From: an uncultured Massilia sp.
GTDB lineage: Bacteria; Pseudomonadota; Gammaproteobacteria; Burkholderiales; Burkholderiaceae
Assembly (NCBI GenBank): GCA_946481275.1
Contig: CAMLMV010000008.1
Coordinates: 1 to 64,000 of the forward strand
Direction of reading: 5' to 3'
Length of the DNA stretch: 64,000 nt
The notes below the pieces were generated by a model. The model was not told where the DNA came from. It made no database searches and was given only the letters and a program-made list of their open reading frames with translations. Of this stretch, positions 6,659 to 15,114 are shown one piece after another. The position numbers were made by a program, and so were the translations under genes. The stretch's first letter is position 1, and every line of letters starts with the position of its first letter.

Positions 6659-8910
6659 GATTCGTTCTCCTCTAAAGATTGGCTGCTGGCGGCAGCGGCA
6701 CCTAGCAGGGGGCAGATGAAAAACAGCAGGTGCGAGCCGCCCGCCGACAAGAAGCTCATCGGCTGGCCCATCACCGGGAAGATCGCGAGGTTCGTGCCCC
6801 ACGAGAGCAGGAAGTGGCCGAACGCGAACGCGGCGCCGCCTGCCAGGAAGAAGCAGCGCAGGCGCGCGAGCCATGCGACGCGGAAGTCGCGCGCGTTCGC
6901 GCCGGCCAGCCAGCAGCGCATGGCGAGGCGCAGCAGCGCGGCGAGGAACAGCGCCTGCAGCAGCCACAGGCCGACGGCGGCCGCGAGCCCGTGGCGCTGC
7001 AGGAAGAACGACGCGGCGAAATCGTCCTGCACGGCGGGGATGCGCAGCGCGAACCCCGGATCGAGGCCCAGCGCCGCGAGGCCGAACGCGCCGTCCGCAC
7101 CCATCCAGCCGCCCTGCGCGATGGCACGGGCGCCCAGCAGCAATTGTTGTCCCGTGTGCGGATGCGTGCCCGGATCGAGCCACACGAGGAAGCGGTCGGC
7201 ATAGAAATCCCAGCGCGCGATGCCGTCCGCGCCCGCGCCGCGCAGCAGGGCCACCGTCGCGACGGCCGCCAGCGCCACGCCGGCAAGCAGCCAGGCGGTG
7301 CCGTGCCTGCGCGTGGCCAGTGCCTGCGCCAGCATCATCGTGCCGGCCCACAGCGCCAGCAGCACGAGCGGAGAGTAATCGTCGACCTGCACGAGCGCGA
7401 CGGCGAGCAGCAGCATGAACAGCAGGGCGGGCGCCGCGAGCCGCAGGCCGCGCCGCCACGCGCCGCCCGGCGCCGGACCGCCGGCGCAGGCCAGCGCCAG
7501 GCAGTGGGCGGACAGCGCGGCCAGCGCCAGCTTGGCGAATTCCACGGGCTGCAGGTCGAACACGCCCGTCTCGTCGCCGTACGCGACCTGCAGCAGCAGC
7601 GCGAGCAGCGCGGCGCCGGTGAGCAGCAACAGCGCCAGTTCGATGCGCGCCTGCGGCAGCGGTCGCGCGGGACGCACGAGGCCCGCCAGCGTGGCGGCGC
7701 CCGCGCCCAGGGCGAGCAGCGCGGCCGTCTTGTGGAAGTGGCGCAGCCAGGCGGCGTCCGGCGCGCCGAGGCCCAGGTCGAGCTGGGCCAGCAGGCCTAC
7801 TGCGAGCAGCGGCAGCGCGGCGGCGAGCACCGGCTCGGGTTTGCGCGGCGCCAGCAGCGCGAACGCCAGCGCGGCCCACGCGACGAGCAGCCCAATGCCG
7901 GCGCCGGCGGGTGTGCCCGTGCGCTGCAGCCAGAACAGGACGGCGCCGCAGCCGGCCAGCATCAGGGCCGCGCCGGCCTTCCTGTTCACGAGCAGCGTGG
8001 CCGCGCAGGCAAGGCCGAAGAGGGCGAGCAGAGGTGTGGCCGCCCGTGCCGGCAGGTCCCACGCCGCGCGCCGCGTCCACGTCCATGCGATGCCGGCCGG
8101 CAGGCGCTTCTGCGCGTCGGCATACAGCGCGACGTGGCCGCCGGGTTGCATGCGCAGCACGCCGCCGTCCGGCGCGAGCAGCAGGCGCGTGCGGCCGGCG
8201 ACGAGCGTCTGCCCCGTATCCAGCCGCAACGGACGGCTGGCCAGCAGCGCCGCGCCGTGGCCGTCTTCCAGCAGCAGCGGGACGGCCGGTCCGGTGCCCA
8301 GCAGGAAGCCGTCTTCGTTGCGTGCGATGCCTGCCGCGTGCAACGGCAGGCCCGCGATCGCGATGCGGTTGCCGCAATCGAGATTGCCGCCGAAGACGAG
8401 CGGACGGCCGAACGCCAGCGCGCGCGGCGCGATCCGGTTCCAGGCATCCGCCAGGCGCGCGTCGGGGCAGGCCTGTTGCGGTACGCCGTCGCGGCGCAGC
8501 CGCGCGCCGTCGTAGCGCCAGCGGGTTCCGCCCGCCGCGAAGTCGACGGCGTTTGCGTCGGCCGCGTCGACGCGCATGCGCAGCACGCCGAGCTGGAACC
8601 GCTGGCCGCGCGCCAGCACGACAGTGCCGCTGCGGTGCTGACGTGTGCCGTCCTGGACGCGCAGCGGCGCGCCCGTGCCGTCGTCCGCCGCCCACCAGGT
8701 GCCGTCCGCGCGGTGCTCCAGGCGCAGGCGGCCGGTGTCCGCCGCGGGGGCGCCGAGTGCCGCGTGGTCGATGTCCAGCGCCGCACCGGGTGCCACCGCG
8801 ACGGCCACCTGCGCGGGCAGCCACGCGGCCGGCGCGCGCAGCAATGCGAACATCTGCAGCGCGCACAGGACGGCGAGCAAGGCGCCGGACGCCATCCGGG
8901 CGCGGCTCAT
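6628..8910 (-). CDS. SEDS (FtsW/RodA/SpoVE) family protein with large extra N-terminal domain
   Basis: A 760-residue protein. A first membrane helix (about 7-25) is followed by about 260 hydrophilic residues, predicted periplasmic by charge, then a polytopic SEDS core of about ten helices. Core signatures are QPVEFAKLALAAL, QVDDYSPLVLL, QGGWMGADGAFG, PAVQDDFAASFF and FPVMGQPMSFLSAGGS. D630 in QDDF aligns by motif with the catalytic Asp of RodA/FtsW, so peptidoglycan glycosyltransferase or related activity is plausible. Typical FtsW/RodA proteins have 370-420 residues and lack such a domain. The start codon overlaps the kinase stop as ATGA. No class B penicillin-binding protein is nearby. It is probably a specialised SEDS protein regulated by the adjacent kinase; that role is inferred. 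Confidence 0.85.
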   Translation of the reverse strand: MSRARMASGALLAVLCALQMFALLRAPAAWLPAQVAVAVAPGAALDIDHAALGAPAADTGRLRLEHRADGTWWAADDGTGAPLRVQDGTRQHRSGTVVLARGQRFQLGVLRMRVDAADANAVDFAAGGTRWRYDGARLRRDGVPQQACPDARLADAWNRIAPRALAFGRPLVFGGNLDCGNRIAIAGLPLHAAGIARNEDGFLLGTGPAVPLLLEDGHGAALLASRPLRLDTGQTLVAGRTRLLLAPDGGVLRMQPGGHVALYADAQKRLPAGIAWTWTRRAAWDLPARAATPLLALFGLACAATLLVNRKAGAALMLAGCGAVLFWLQRTGTPAGAGIGLLVAWAALAFALLAPRKPEPVLAAALPLLAVGLLAQLDLGLGAPDAAWLRHFHKTAALLALGAGAATLAGLVRPARPLPQARIELALLLLTGAALLALLLQVAYGDETGVFDLQPVEFAKLALAALSAHCLALACAGGPAPGGAWRRGLRLAAPALLFMLLLAVALVQVDDYSPLVLLALWAGTMMLAQALATRRHGTAWLLAGVALAAVATVALLRGAGADGIARWDFYADRFLVWLDPGTHPHTGQQLLLGARAIAQGGWMGADGAFGLAALGLDPGFALRIPAVQDDFAASFFLQRHGLAAAVGLWLLQALFLAALLRLAMRCWLAGANARDFRVAWLARLRCFFLAGGAAFAFGHFLLSWGTNLAIFPVMGQPMSFLSAGGSHLLFFICPLLGAAAASSQSLEENESCRSTSNMKP

Positions 8911-9845
8911 GCGGCGCTCCGCAACGGGTGGGCGCCGGCGGCGGCGCGGGCGATCAGGCGGCTGATTTCCAGCGCGTGCCGGGGCCGCGCCTCCGGACGC
9001 GGTGCCAGCAGCGCGCGCAGCAGCGTCAGCGCATCGTCCGCGCCGGCGTGGCCGGCGAACAGCGCGGCTTCGTCGGGCGCGAGGATCGCGGGTGCGCGCA
9101 GCGCGGCGGCGCCGGCCGTGCCGTGCGTCCGGTATGCGTCGGCGCAGGCGGCGCAATAGCGCAGCGGGATGCCGGTCACGAGCCAGTAGAGCAGGGCGCC
9201 CAATGCGAAATAATCGCTGCGCGCGTCGGTCCGGTAGCGGCCGGCGTCATCGGGAAAGAATTGTTCGGGCGCCTGCCAGGCCGCGGTGCCGGCGTAGGTG
9301 TGCGCGGCGCTGTCCTGCAGGGGGCGGTTGGTGCCGAAATCCGCGAGCTTGAGCGTGCCTTTGTGTGCGTCGACGAGCAGGTTGGCCGGCTTCAGGTCCA
9401 GGTAGCGCCAGCCGTATTGGTGAACCTTCGCCAGCGCGGCATTCACTTGTGCCGTCCACGCGAGGGCCTGGCCGATGCCGGGAAGGTCGCCGCGGCTGCG
9501 CAGCGTCGCCAGGTGGGCGGCCAGGTCGCCGTCCAGGAGTTCCAGTGCCAGCGCCGGCTGGCCGTCGTGTTCGCCGCTGTCGAGCAGGCGCACGATGTGG
9601 CGCTGGTCCCATGGCTGCAGGCCGCGCAGGAAGGCGATCTCGGCCTCGAAGCTTACGCGCCAGACGGCCCGCTGCGGCGGCAACGCCAGGTCCATCTGCG
9701 CGCGGTTCACGAGTTTCACCGCGGCCGGCGTGCCGTCGAGCACGGCGTCCGCGCGCCACACCTGGCCATAGCTCGAACCGCCCAGCGGCGCCTGCAGGCG
9801 CCAGGCGCCCGCCGTCAACGTGATGATGTCGCCTGCCTCGACCAT
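8907..9845 (-). CDS. Serine/threonine protein kinase (Hanks type)
   Basis: A 312-residue kinase domain with almost no flanking sequence. Visible motifs: glycine loop LGGSSYGQVWRA, ATP-anchoring K44 in AAVKLVN, catalytic loop YLDLKPANLL (D150, K152, N155), DFG at D169, APEQ, and the ARSDYFALGALLYWLVTG helix. The catalytic loop has YLD instead of HRD, so it is a non-RD kinase. There is no transmembrane segment or PASTA domain, unlike PknB. Its stop overlaps the start of the SEDS gene (ATGA), which strongly suggests co-translation. Likely targets are the SEDS protein and the FHA proteins nearby. It heads the minus-strand transcription unit; the 112 nt between it and the divergent membrane-protein gene should hold its promoter. 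Confidence 0.9.
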   Translation of the reverse strand: MVEAGDIITLTAGAWRLQAPLGGSSYGQVWRADAVLDGTPAAVKLVNRAQMDLALPPQRAVWRVSFEAEIAFLRGLQPWDQRHIVRLLDSGEHDGQPALALELLDGDLAAHLATLRSRGDLPGIGQALAWTAQVNAALAKVHQYGWRYLDLKPANLLVDAHKGTLKLADFGTNRPLQDSAAHTYAGTAAWQAPEQFFPDDAGRYRTDARSDYFALGALLYWLVTGIPLRYCAACADAYRTHGTAGAAALRAPAILAPDEAALFAGHAGADDALTLLRALLAPRPEARPRHALEISRLIARAAAGAHPLRSAA

Positions 9846-9957
9846 GTGCCCTCCCGAACGGGCAGCCTGGTGCCGCCTCGGGGGTGGGTAGCGGGGGGAG
9901 GGAGAAAACGTGTTAAAGTCGGCAAGATTGCCGTGTCAACAACTTGTCGAGGAAGCC

Positions 9958-10353
9958 ATGTCCAAAGCCACTTTCAGTGCCCGGGTGTTCGCGGTCTACG
10001 TGTTCGCCGTCAGTACCGTGCTGGTCGTGGCGCCGAACGTGCTGCTGTCGGTGTTCGGGATTGCGCCCACCCACGAGGTGTGGATCCGGGTCGCCGGCGT
10101 CCTCGCATTCAATATCGGCATTTACGTATGGGTCTGCGCCGGGCATCGGGCATTTCTGGAAGCGTCGGTCTGCACGCGCGCGCTCGTGTGTGCCGCGTTC
10201 GTCGTGTTCGCGCTGCTCGGCTTCGTCAGCCCGATGATCGTGCTGTTCGGCCTCGTCGACCTGGCCGGCGGCATCTGGACGTGGCTTGCGCTGAAGGCGG
10301 ATGCGCGTGCTTTGGGGACCGCACCAGCGGGGCTGCGCGCGAACGCGCAATAA
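9958..10353 (+). CDS. Small four-helix membrane protein
   Basis: A 131-residue protein starting MSKATFSARVFAVYVF at an ATG preceded by CGAGGAA. Four hydrophobic segments lie near residues 8-30, 40-62, 70-90 and 92-110, with short loops. The C-terminus is short and polar (LRANAQ). No enzymatic motif is seen. It is divergent from the kinase gene and is closed by a strong bidirectional terminator. No specific function can be given. Confidence 0.7.
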   Translation: MSKATFSARVFAVYVFAVSTVLVVAPNVLLSVFGIAPTHEVWIRVAGVLAFNIGIYVWVCAGHRAFLEASVCTRALVCAAFVVFALLGFVSPMIVLFGLVDLAGGIWTWLALKADARALGTAPAGLRANAQ

Positions 10354-10378
10354 AAAACCGCGCACGAGGCGCGGTTTT
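10354..10378. terminator. Bidirectional Rho-independent terminator
   Basis: The stem AAAACCGCGC / GCGCGGTTTT with a five-base loop lies between two convergent genes. A-rich and T-rich arms allow termination on both strands: the plus-strand membrane-protein gene ends at 10353 and the minus-strand glycine-zipper gene ends at 10394. Confidence 0.85.
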
Positions 10379-10393
10379 CAGTTCGTTCGACGA

Positions 10394-10870
10394 TCAGCGG
10401 TGCCAGCCACGGTCGTGGCCACGGTCCCAGCCGCCACGGTCGCGGTCCCAGCCGCGATGCCCGCCGCGGTCATGGTCGTAGCCGCGGCCCCGTTCGACGA
10501 CGACGACGTCCGGACGGGAGTTGTAGTAATAGCGGGGCGATTCGACATACACCGGACGCGGTTGCACGTACACCGGACGGGATTCGACGTAGGCCGGTGC
10601 CGACTGGTAATAGCCGCCGGAATAGCCACCCGAGTAGGCGTAGCCGCGGTTGCGGTAGTAATAGTCGTCGTTCGTGCGGACGGAGTTGCCGACCGCCGCG
10701 CCGATGGCACCGCCGACGAGCGCGCCGTCGCGGCCACCCACGCTGTCGCCGATGGCGGCGCCGGCCAGTGCACCCACGACCGTGTTCACACCCCGATCGT
10801 CAGCCATTGCCGAGGTGGACACGGCAGCTGCGGCCAGGAGCATGGCACCAATGCATTTTTTCTTCAACAT
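10394..10870 (-). CDS. Exported glycine-zipper protein
   Basis: A 158-residue exported protein. The signal peptide is MLKKKCIGAMLLAAAAVSTSAMA with cleavage before DDRG. It is followed by a glycine zipper (VVGALAGAAIGDSVGG, then GALVGGAIGAAVGNSV) of the type in 17-kDa surface-antigen-like 2TM proteins that insert in the outer membrane. The C-terminal half is low complexity, rich in Tyr, Pro, Val then Gly, Arg, Asp, His (VYVQPRPVYVESP, then DRGGHRGWDRDRG). The start at 10870 has an AAGGAAC ribosome binding site; a GTG-type extension upstream would spoil the signal peptide. An AT-rich region at 10871-11062 upstream should hold the promoter. A role in envelope stability is likely but unproven. 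Confidence 0.8.
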   Translation of the reverse strand: MLKKKCIGAMLLAAAAVSTSAMADDRGVNTVVGALAGAAIGDSVGGRDGALVGGAIGAAVGNSVRTNDDYYYRNRGYAYSGGYSGGYYQSAPAYVESRPVYVQPRPVYVESPRYYYNSRPDVVVVERGRGYDHDRGGHRGWDRDRGGWDRGHDRGWHR

Positions 10871-11021
10871 GGTTAGTTCCTTGCGCCTCAACGGGGATCG
10901 GGATGATCACAACTACGCCAGGCATGCAATCATCATAGATACATCCGTGTATGCTGCCACGCGTTAATACAGATTATTACATCTGCTTCTGTGACAGTAA
11001 CATGTGGCGAAGGAACGTTTT

Positions 11022-11053
11022 TCGCGGCTGTCCCATGCGGTCGGACAGCCGCG
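11022..11053. repeat. Stem-loop after the PEP-CTERM gene
   Basis: An inverted repeat, GCGGCTGTCC / GGACAGCCGC with an 8- to 10-base loop, lies about 10 nt beyond the stop of the minus-strand PEP-CTERM gene. There is no T-run on the minus strand after it, so it is only a weak terminator candidate; it may instead protect the mRNA end. Confidence 0.5.
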
Positions 11054-11062
11054 TGCGCGCGA

Positions 11063-11704
11063 TTACTTCGCGCTGGAACGCTTGCGCAGTGCCGGGATGA
11101 GCGCCAGCCCCAGGCCGACCAACATGAACGAACCCGGTTCCGGCACTTGCACGAGGGTGGCATCGCCATTGACCGTGAAGTCCGCAGCCAGTCCGGTGGC
11201 GCCGCCGCCCGTGTTATTGACCACGAACTGGAGCGTGTTCAGGCCGTCGACGACCTGGCCGGTCACGCTGGCCGAGTTCGAAATCTTCCACACCTCGCTG
11301 GCGCCGAGATTGTTCACACCCAGCGACACGCCATTCAACAGGATATCGGTCAGGTAGTCGTCCGACACCCAACGGAAATCCAGATCGGTCGTCAGCGCGG
11401 CACCGGACCAGTTGAACTGGAATGCGTAGTTGTAAGTCTGGTCCTTCAGGGTGTTGGAGTTACGGCCCGACTGCACCGGATCCCAGGAGATGTACTTGCC
11501 GGACGTGATCGCCGAATTCGGCAGCACGGGCCATCCGGCGGCGGTCGAGGTCACGAGGTAGGCGGCGGCACCGTTGACGGTGAACTGGTCGTCCTTGCCG
11601 TCGTGATTGGCATCGAGGCCGGTGCTGTACGTGACGGTGGCCAGGGCGGACGTGGCAAAGGAAGCGCCGATCAGGGCGGCAAGCAATTTACTGCGGATTG
11701 ACAT
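11063..11704 (-). CDS. PEP-CTERM sorting domain protein
   Basis: A 213-residue exported protein. The signal peptide is MSIRSKLLAALIGASFATSALA. The mature part begins VTYSTGLDANHDGKDDQF, where the Asp-rich stretch could bind calcium. The C-terminus has the exosortase sorting signal: VPEPGSF, a hydrophobic helix, then the basic tail ALRKRSSAK. PEP-CTERM proteins are processed by EpsH-type exosortase and linked to exopolysaccharide or biofilm formation. No exosortase gene is in this window. The upstream AT-rich stretch (about 11705-11765) looks like a promoter region. The specific role of this protein is unknown. Confidence 0.9.
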   Translation of the reverse strand: MSIRSKLLAALIGASFATSALATVTYSTGLDANHDGKDDQFTVNGAAAYLVTSTAAGWPVLPNSAITSGKYISWDPVQSGRNSNTLKDQTYNYAFQFNWSGAALTTDLDFRWVSDDYLTDILLNGVSLGVNNLGASEVWKISNSASVTGQVVDGLNTLQFVVNNTGGGATGLAADFTVNGDATLVQVPEPGSFMLVGLGLALIPALRKRSSAK

Positions 11705-11869
11705 ATAGATCTTTCGAAATCGATTTCAACGAATGATAATTTGCAAATTATAATGATCATATGGCAACACCGCAACAAAAAGTTTTGAACTGGCAAGGTG
11801 CACGTTTTGCGCTTGCAGTCGGCGCAGCCCGCCCCATCTAAGAAGGGTTATCGACTGTCCTGACCGATC

Positions 11870-13012
11870 ATGGCGCCGCGACGTTCTTTTCTTTTAATTC
11901 TTGCCATCCTGCTGCTGTTGCATGCGTACATCGGTGTGCGGCTGTTGCCCGACATGGGGGCCAGCGTGGCCGGTATGCTCGCCGGGACCATCCTGCTGGC
12001 AATCTCGGCCGCGCTGGTGCGCATCGGCCTCGTGGCGCCGAGCCTGCGCCGCACGCGCTGGTCCGAACCGCTGACGTGGGCGGGTTTGCTCGCGATGGGC
12101 CTGTTTTCCTCCCTCTTCGTGCTGACCCTGCTGCGCGACCTTTTACTGCTGGTCCTGGCGCTGGCCGGCGCGGGCGGCCCCGGCTTCACCCACGACAGCG
12201 CCGTCGCGGTGCCGCTGCTGGCGCTCGCCGTGACATGCATCGGCTTCATCAACGCCCGGCGCGTGGCGCGCGTGGTCAAGGTCGAGGTGCCGATCGACGG
12301 CCTGCCGGAAGACCTGCACGGGTATTCGATCGCGCAGATTTCCGACGTCCACGTGGGCCCGACCATCCGCCGGCCTTACCTGAACGCCATCGTCACGAAG
12401 GTCAACGCGCTCAGGCCGGACGCCATTGCCATCACGGGCGACCTCGTCGATGGCAGCGTGCAGCGCCTGGCCCTGCACACGGAACCGCTGGCGCGCCTGG
12501 CGGCACCGGACGGTGCGTTCTTCGTCACCGGCAACCATGAATATTATTCCGGTGCCGAGCAATGGATCGCGGAAGTGCGCCGCCTGGGCCTGCGCGTGCT
12601 GCTGAACGAACACGTGATCCGGCGCCGTGGCGGCGCGAAGCTGATGATCGCCGGCGTCACGGATTACACGGCGCAGCATTTCAATCCCGCCCACAAGAGC
12701 GACCCGCATCTCGCCGCAGCCGGCGCGCCGGACGACGTCGCCGTCCGCATCCTGCTCGCCCACCAGCCGCGCACGGCACCGGCCGCGGCCGACGCCGGCT
12801 TCGACCTGCAATTGTCCGGCCATACCCACGGCGGCCAGTTCTTCCCGTGGAATTTGTTCGTCCCGCTGCAGCAGCCGTTCGTCGCCGGCCTGAATCGCGT
12901 GCGCTCGCTATGGGTGTACACGAGCCGCGGCACCGGGTACTGGGGACCGCCGAAGCGCTTCGGCGCACCCTCCGAGATCACGCTCGTGCGCCTCGTTCCC
13001 GGCCGGGTGTGA
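11870..13012 (+). CDS. Membrane-anchored calcineurin-like metallophosphoesterase (YaeI-like)
   Basis: A 380-residue protein. Three to four N-terminal membrane helices (to about residue 125) anchor a cytoplasmic-side or periplasmic phosphoesterase domain. The metal-binding motifs are in order: ISDVHVG (D159, H161), ITGDLVDG (D191), TGNHEYYSG (N222, H223), LLAHQP, and SGHTHGGQ near residue 318. This is the dinuclear calcineurin-like fold; YaeI-type relatives act on lipid or nucleotide phosphodiesters. The substrate here is unknown. It stands alone on the plus strand, 81 nt before the M28 peptidase gene, and its start follows an AT-rich intergenic region shared with the PEP-CTERM gene. Confidence 0.85.
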   Translation: MAPRRSFLLILAILLLLHAYIGVRLLPDMGASVAGMLAGTILLAISAALVRIGLVAPSLRRTRWSEPLTWAGLLAMGLFSSLFVLTLLRDLLLLVLALAGAGGPGFTHDSAVAVPLLALAVTCIGFINARRVARVVKVEVPIDGLPEDLHGYSIAQISDVHVGPTIRRPYLNAIVTKVNALRPDAIAITGDLVDGSVQRLALHTEPLARLAAPDGAFFVTGNHEYYSGAEQWIAEVRRLGLRVLLNEHVIRRRGGAKLMIAGVTDYTAQHFNPAHKSDPHLAAAGAPDDVAVRILLAHQPRTAPAAADAGFDLQLSGHTHGGQFFPWNLFVPLQQPFVAGLNRVRSLWVYTSRGTGYWGPPKRFGAPSEITLVRLVPGRV

Positions 13013-13093
13013 TTGAGTACGCCAATATATTTCCCCAAACACAAGCGGATGCGTTATCGTTTTGGTTTTTCCACCGACCAAAGGATTGCCAGC

Positions 13094-14539
13094 ATGAATC
13101 GCCTCCGTCTCCCCACCTTGAGCCTGATCGCCGCCTGCTTGCTGGGCAGTACCGCGAACGCCGCCACTCCCGGCAATGACCCGGCCGCGCTCGCCAAGGT
13201 GCGCGATACGGCCCTGCAAAGCGATTACGCCTACCAGCGGCTGGAAGACCTGACGGACCTCGTCGGTCCGCGCCTGTCCGGTTCGCCCGGTGCCGCCGCC
13301 GCCGTGACGCAGGTCGCCGACGAACTGCGCAAGCTGGGCGCGAGGGTCACGCTGCAACCGGTCAAGGTGCCGCACTGGGTGCGCGGGGAAGAGAAGGCGG
13401 CGCTGGTGGACTACCAGGGCCGTCCGGCCGGCGTCACGCAAAAGATCGTGCTGACCGCGCTGGGCGGATCGGGCGCGACCCCGGCCGCCGGCATCACGGC
13501 GCCTGTGATCGTCGTCCGCACGTTCGAAGAATTGAAGGCGCGCGCGGCCGAGGTGAAGGGCCGCATCGTGCTGTTCGACGTGCCGTTCGACCAGAACATG
13601 GCGGACCGCGGCCTGGCGGGCACGGCCTATGGCCAGGCCGTCGCGTTCCGCGGGGCCGGCCCGCGCATGGCGGCCGAGATGGGCGCGGCGGCGGCCCTCG
13701 TGCGCGCCGTCGGCGGTGCCGCGTACCGCATCCCGCACACGGGCGCGACGCTCCTCAAGGACGATGCGCGCATCCCGGCGGCAGCGGTCACGATCGAAGA
13801 CTCGCTGCTGATCGCGCGCCTGTCGAAGCGCGGTCCCGTCACCATGCACCTGACCCTGACGCCGCAGATCCTGCCGGACGCCGACAGCTACAACGTGATC
13901 GCCGACTGGCCGGGCACGGACAAGGCCGACGAGATCGTGATCGTGTCGGGCCACCTGGATTCCTGGGACCTGGCGACCGGCGCGAACGACGACGCATCCG
14001 GCGTCGTCAGCGCGATGGAAGTGATCAACACGCTGCGCAAGCTGGATTATCGTCCGCGCCGCACGATCCGCGTCGTGGCCTGGATGAACGAGGAGAACGG
14101 CGGCCGCGGCGGGCACACGTATGATGCCGTCAACAAGAAGCTCGCCGGGAAGCATTTCGCGGCGTACGAGGACGACGGCGGTTCGGGCCGTCCGTTCGGC
14201 CTGCACGCGGGAATCAGCGTGGCCGGTGCCAGGCTGCTGGCGCCGCTGCAAGCTGCCCTGTATCCGATGGGCGCGGGCGCATTCCGCCGCGACGACGTCG
14301 TCGGTGCCGGCGACCTGCACGACCTGGAAGACTCGGGCGTGCCGACCTTCGAACCGTGGATCGATTCGTCCGATTACTTCAATTATCACCATACCCCCGC
14401 CGATACCTTCGATAAGGTGGATCCGGAAAACCTGCGCCGCCATGCCGCGGTCATGGCGACGACGGCCTGGTTCCTGGCCAATATGGATCAGCCGATCGGC
14501 CGCTCCAACGTCTACACCGAGGCGAAGGCGGCCAAGTAG
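13094..14539 (+). CDS. Secreted M28-family zinc peptidase (carboxypeptidase Q-like)
   Basis: A 481-residue exported protein with signal peptide MNRLRLPTLSLIAACLLGSTANAA. A protease-associated insert covers about residues 110-240. The zinc-binding motifs of family M28 follow: VSGHLDSWDLATGANDDASG (H287 and the later Asp), WMNEENGGRGG with the catalytic Glu pair, and YHHTPADTFDKVDPEN near the C-terminus. The arrangement fits plasma glutamate carboxypeptidase-like dipeptidases. It should cleave short peptides in the periplasm or outside. The start at 13094 is chosen because it gives the signal peptide and has AAGGA upstream; 27 codons of in-frame sequence before it do not look like protein. Confidence 0.9.
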   Translation: MNRLRLPTLSLIAACLLGSTANAATPGNDPAALAKVRDTALQSDYAYQRLEDLTDLVGPRLSGSPGAAAAVTQVADELRKLGARVTLQPVKVPHWVRGEEKAALVDYQGRPAGVTQKIVLTALGGSGATPAAGITAPVIVVRTFEELKARAAEVKGRIVLFDVPFDQNMADRGLAGTAYGQAVAFRGAGPRMAAEMGAAAALVRAVGGAAYRIPHTGATLLKDDARIPAAAVTIEDSLLIARLSKRGPVTMHLTLTPQILPDADSYNVIADWPGTDKADEIVIVSGHLDSWDLATGANDDASGVVSAMEVINTLRKLDYRPRRTIRVVAWMNEENGGRGGHTYDAVNKKLAGKHFAAYEDDGGSGRPFGLHAGISVAGARLLAPLQAALYPMGAGAFRRDDVVGAGDLHDLEDSGVPTFEPWIDSSDYFNYHHTPADTFDKVDPENLRRHAAVMATTAWFLANMDQPIGRSNVYTEAKAAK

Positions 14540-14548
14540 AACGAGCAG

Positions 14549-14580
14549 CCACGCGGCAGGCGGCGCACCGCCTGCCGTGG
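14549..14580. terminator. Strong GC-rich stem-loop between convergent genes
   Basis: CCACG-GGCAGGCGG and CCGCCTGCCGTGG pair around a CGCA loop. It lies between the M28 peptidase and the convergent DUF1566 gene. It has no T-run, so it may act as a Rho-assisted or bidirectional terminator rather than a classic intrinsic one. Confidence 0.5.
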
Positions 14581-14583
14581 CCG

Positions 14584-14955
14584 TCATCCGGCGTCGATGC
14601 GCCGGATCGCACGGGCATGCCCGCGGAACGGACGGCCATACACGGTCTGGATGCCGCTGGCAAAATTCTGCCCCCAGACCAGTTGCGGCCGTGTGTCGTG
14701 GTGCTCGTTCGACCAGTACCAGACGCGATCGAACCCTTCGCGCAGGTTGGCGAACAGCAGGGCGAGTTCGCGCCGTGTCGGCAGTTCGCCCTGCTGCGCG
14801 GCAGCCCATTCGCGCGCGGCGGGCCAGCTGACGTCGGACGCTTCGTCCGGCAACAGCACCAGGTGGTAGTCGGACTCGCCGTTCTTGCCGAGTATCAGGC
14901 CGGCATAGGCTTCGCCTTCCTTCAACATTTCTTGGATCCTCAGGTAGTCACCCAT
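14584..14955 (-). CDS. DUF1566-like protein
   Basis: A 123-residue protein starting MGDYLRIQEMLKEGEAYAG. The sequence contains ELPTRRELALLFANL followed by YWSNEHH and closes AIRRIDAG. The PTR-x-EL-x-x-L element and a W-S-[ST/N]E segment are the hallmark of the DUF1566 (Lcl C-terminal-like) family, usually about 120 residues and of unknown function, often phage- or surface-related. There is no signal peptide. It is a free-standing gene, convergent with the M28 peptidase gene and upstream of nothing on its strand for 159 nt. Confidence 0.75.
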   Translation of the reverse strand: MGDYLRIQEMLKEGEAYAGLILGKNGESDYHLVLLPDEASDVSWPAAREWAAAQQGELPTRRELALLFANLREGFDRVWYWSNEHHDTRPQLVWGQNFASGIQTVYGRPFRGHARAIRRIDAG

Positions 14956-15114
14956 TGCGCAACCCTTTCGTCATGTCTTGCGGTCTCGTATGACCATCGA
15001 TCGCCGCGCTTGGTTGCGACATTCGATACGACCTAGCTCATAACGGCGTTTGCGACAGTGGTTCTCAGCCTTCGTTTCGAGGCTGACAAGAGGAAATGTT
15101 TGCCTGGGGTTACG

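Noticed and set aside
5132..8866. A continuous minus-strand frame of 1244 codons across two genes
   Set aside because: Its first part is an Ala/Arg-rich shadow of the SEDS gene in another frame. The real gene starts at 6658 with its own ribosome binding site.
304..9845. Type VI secretion regulatory genes
   Set aside because: Kinase, phosphatase, FHA and FGE-like proteins occur in T6SS clusters, but no T6SS structural gene is present here.
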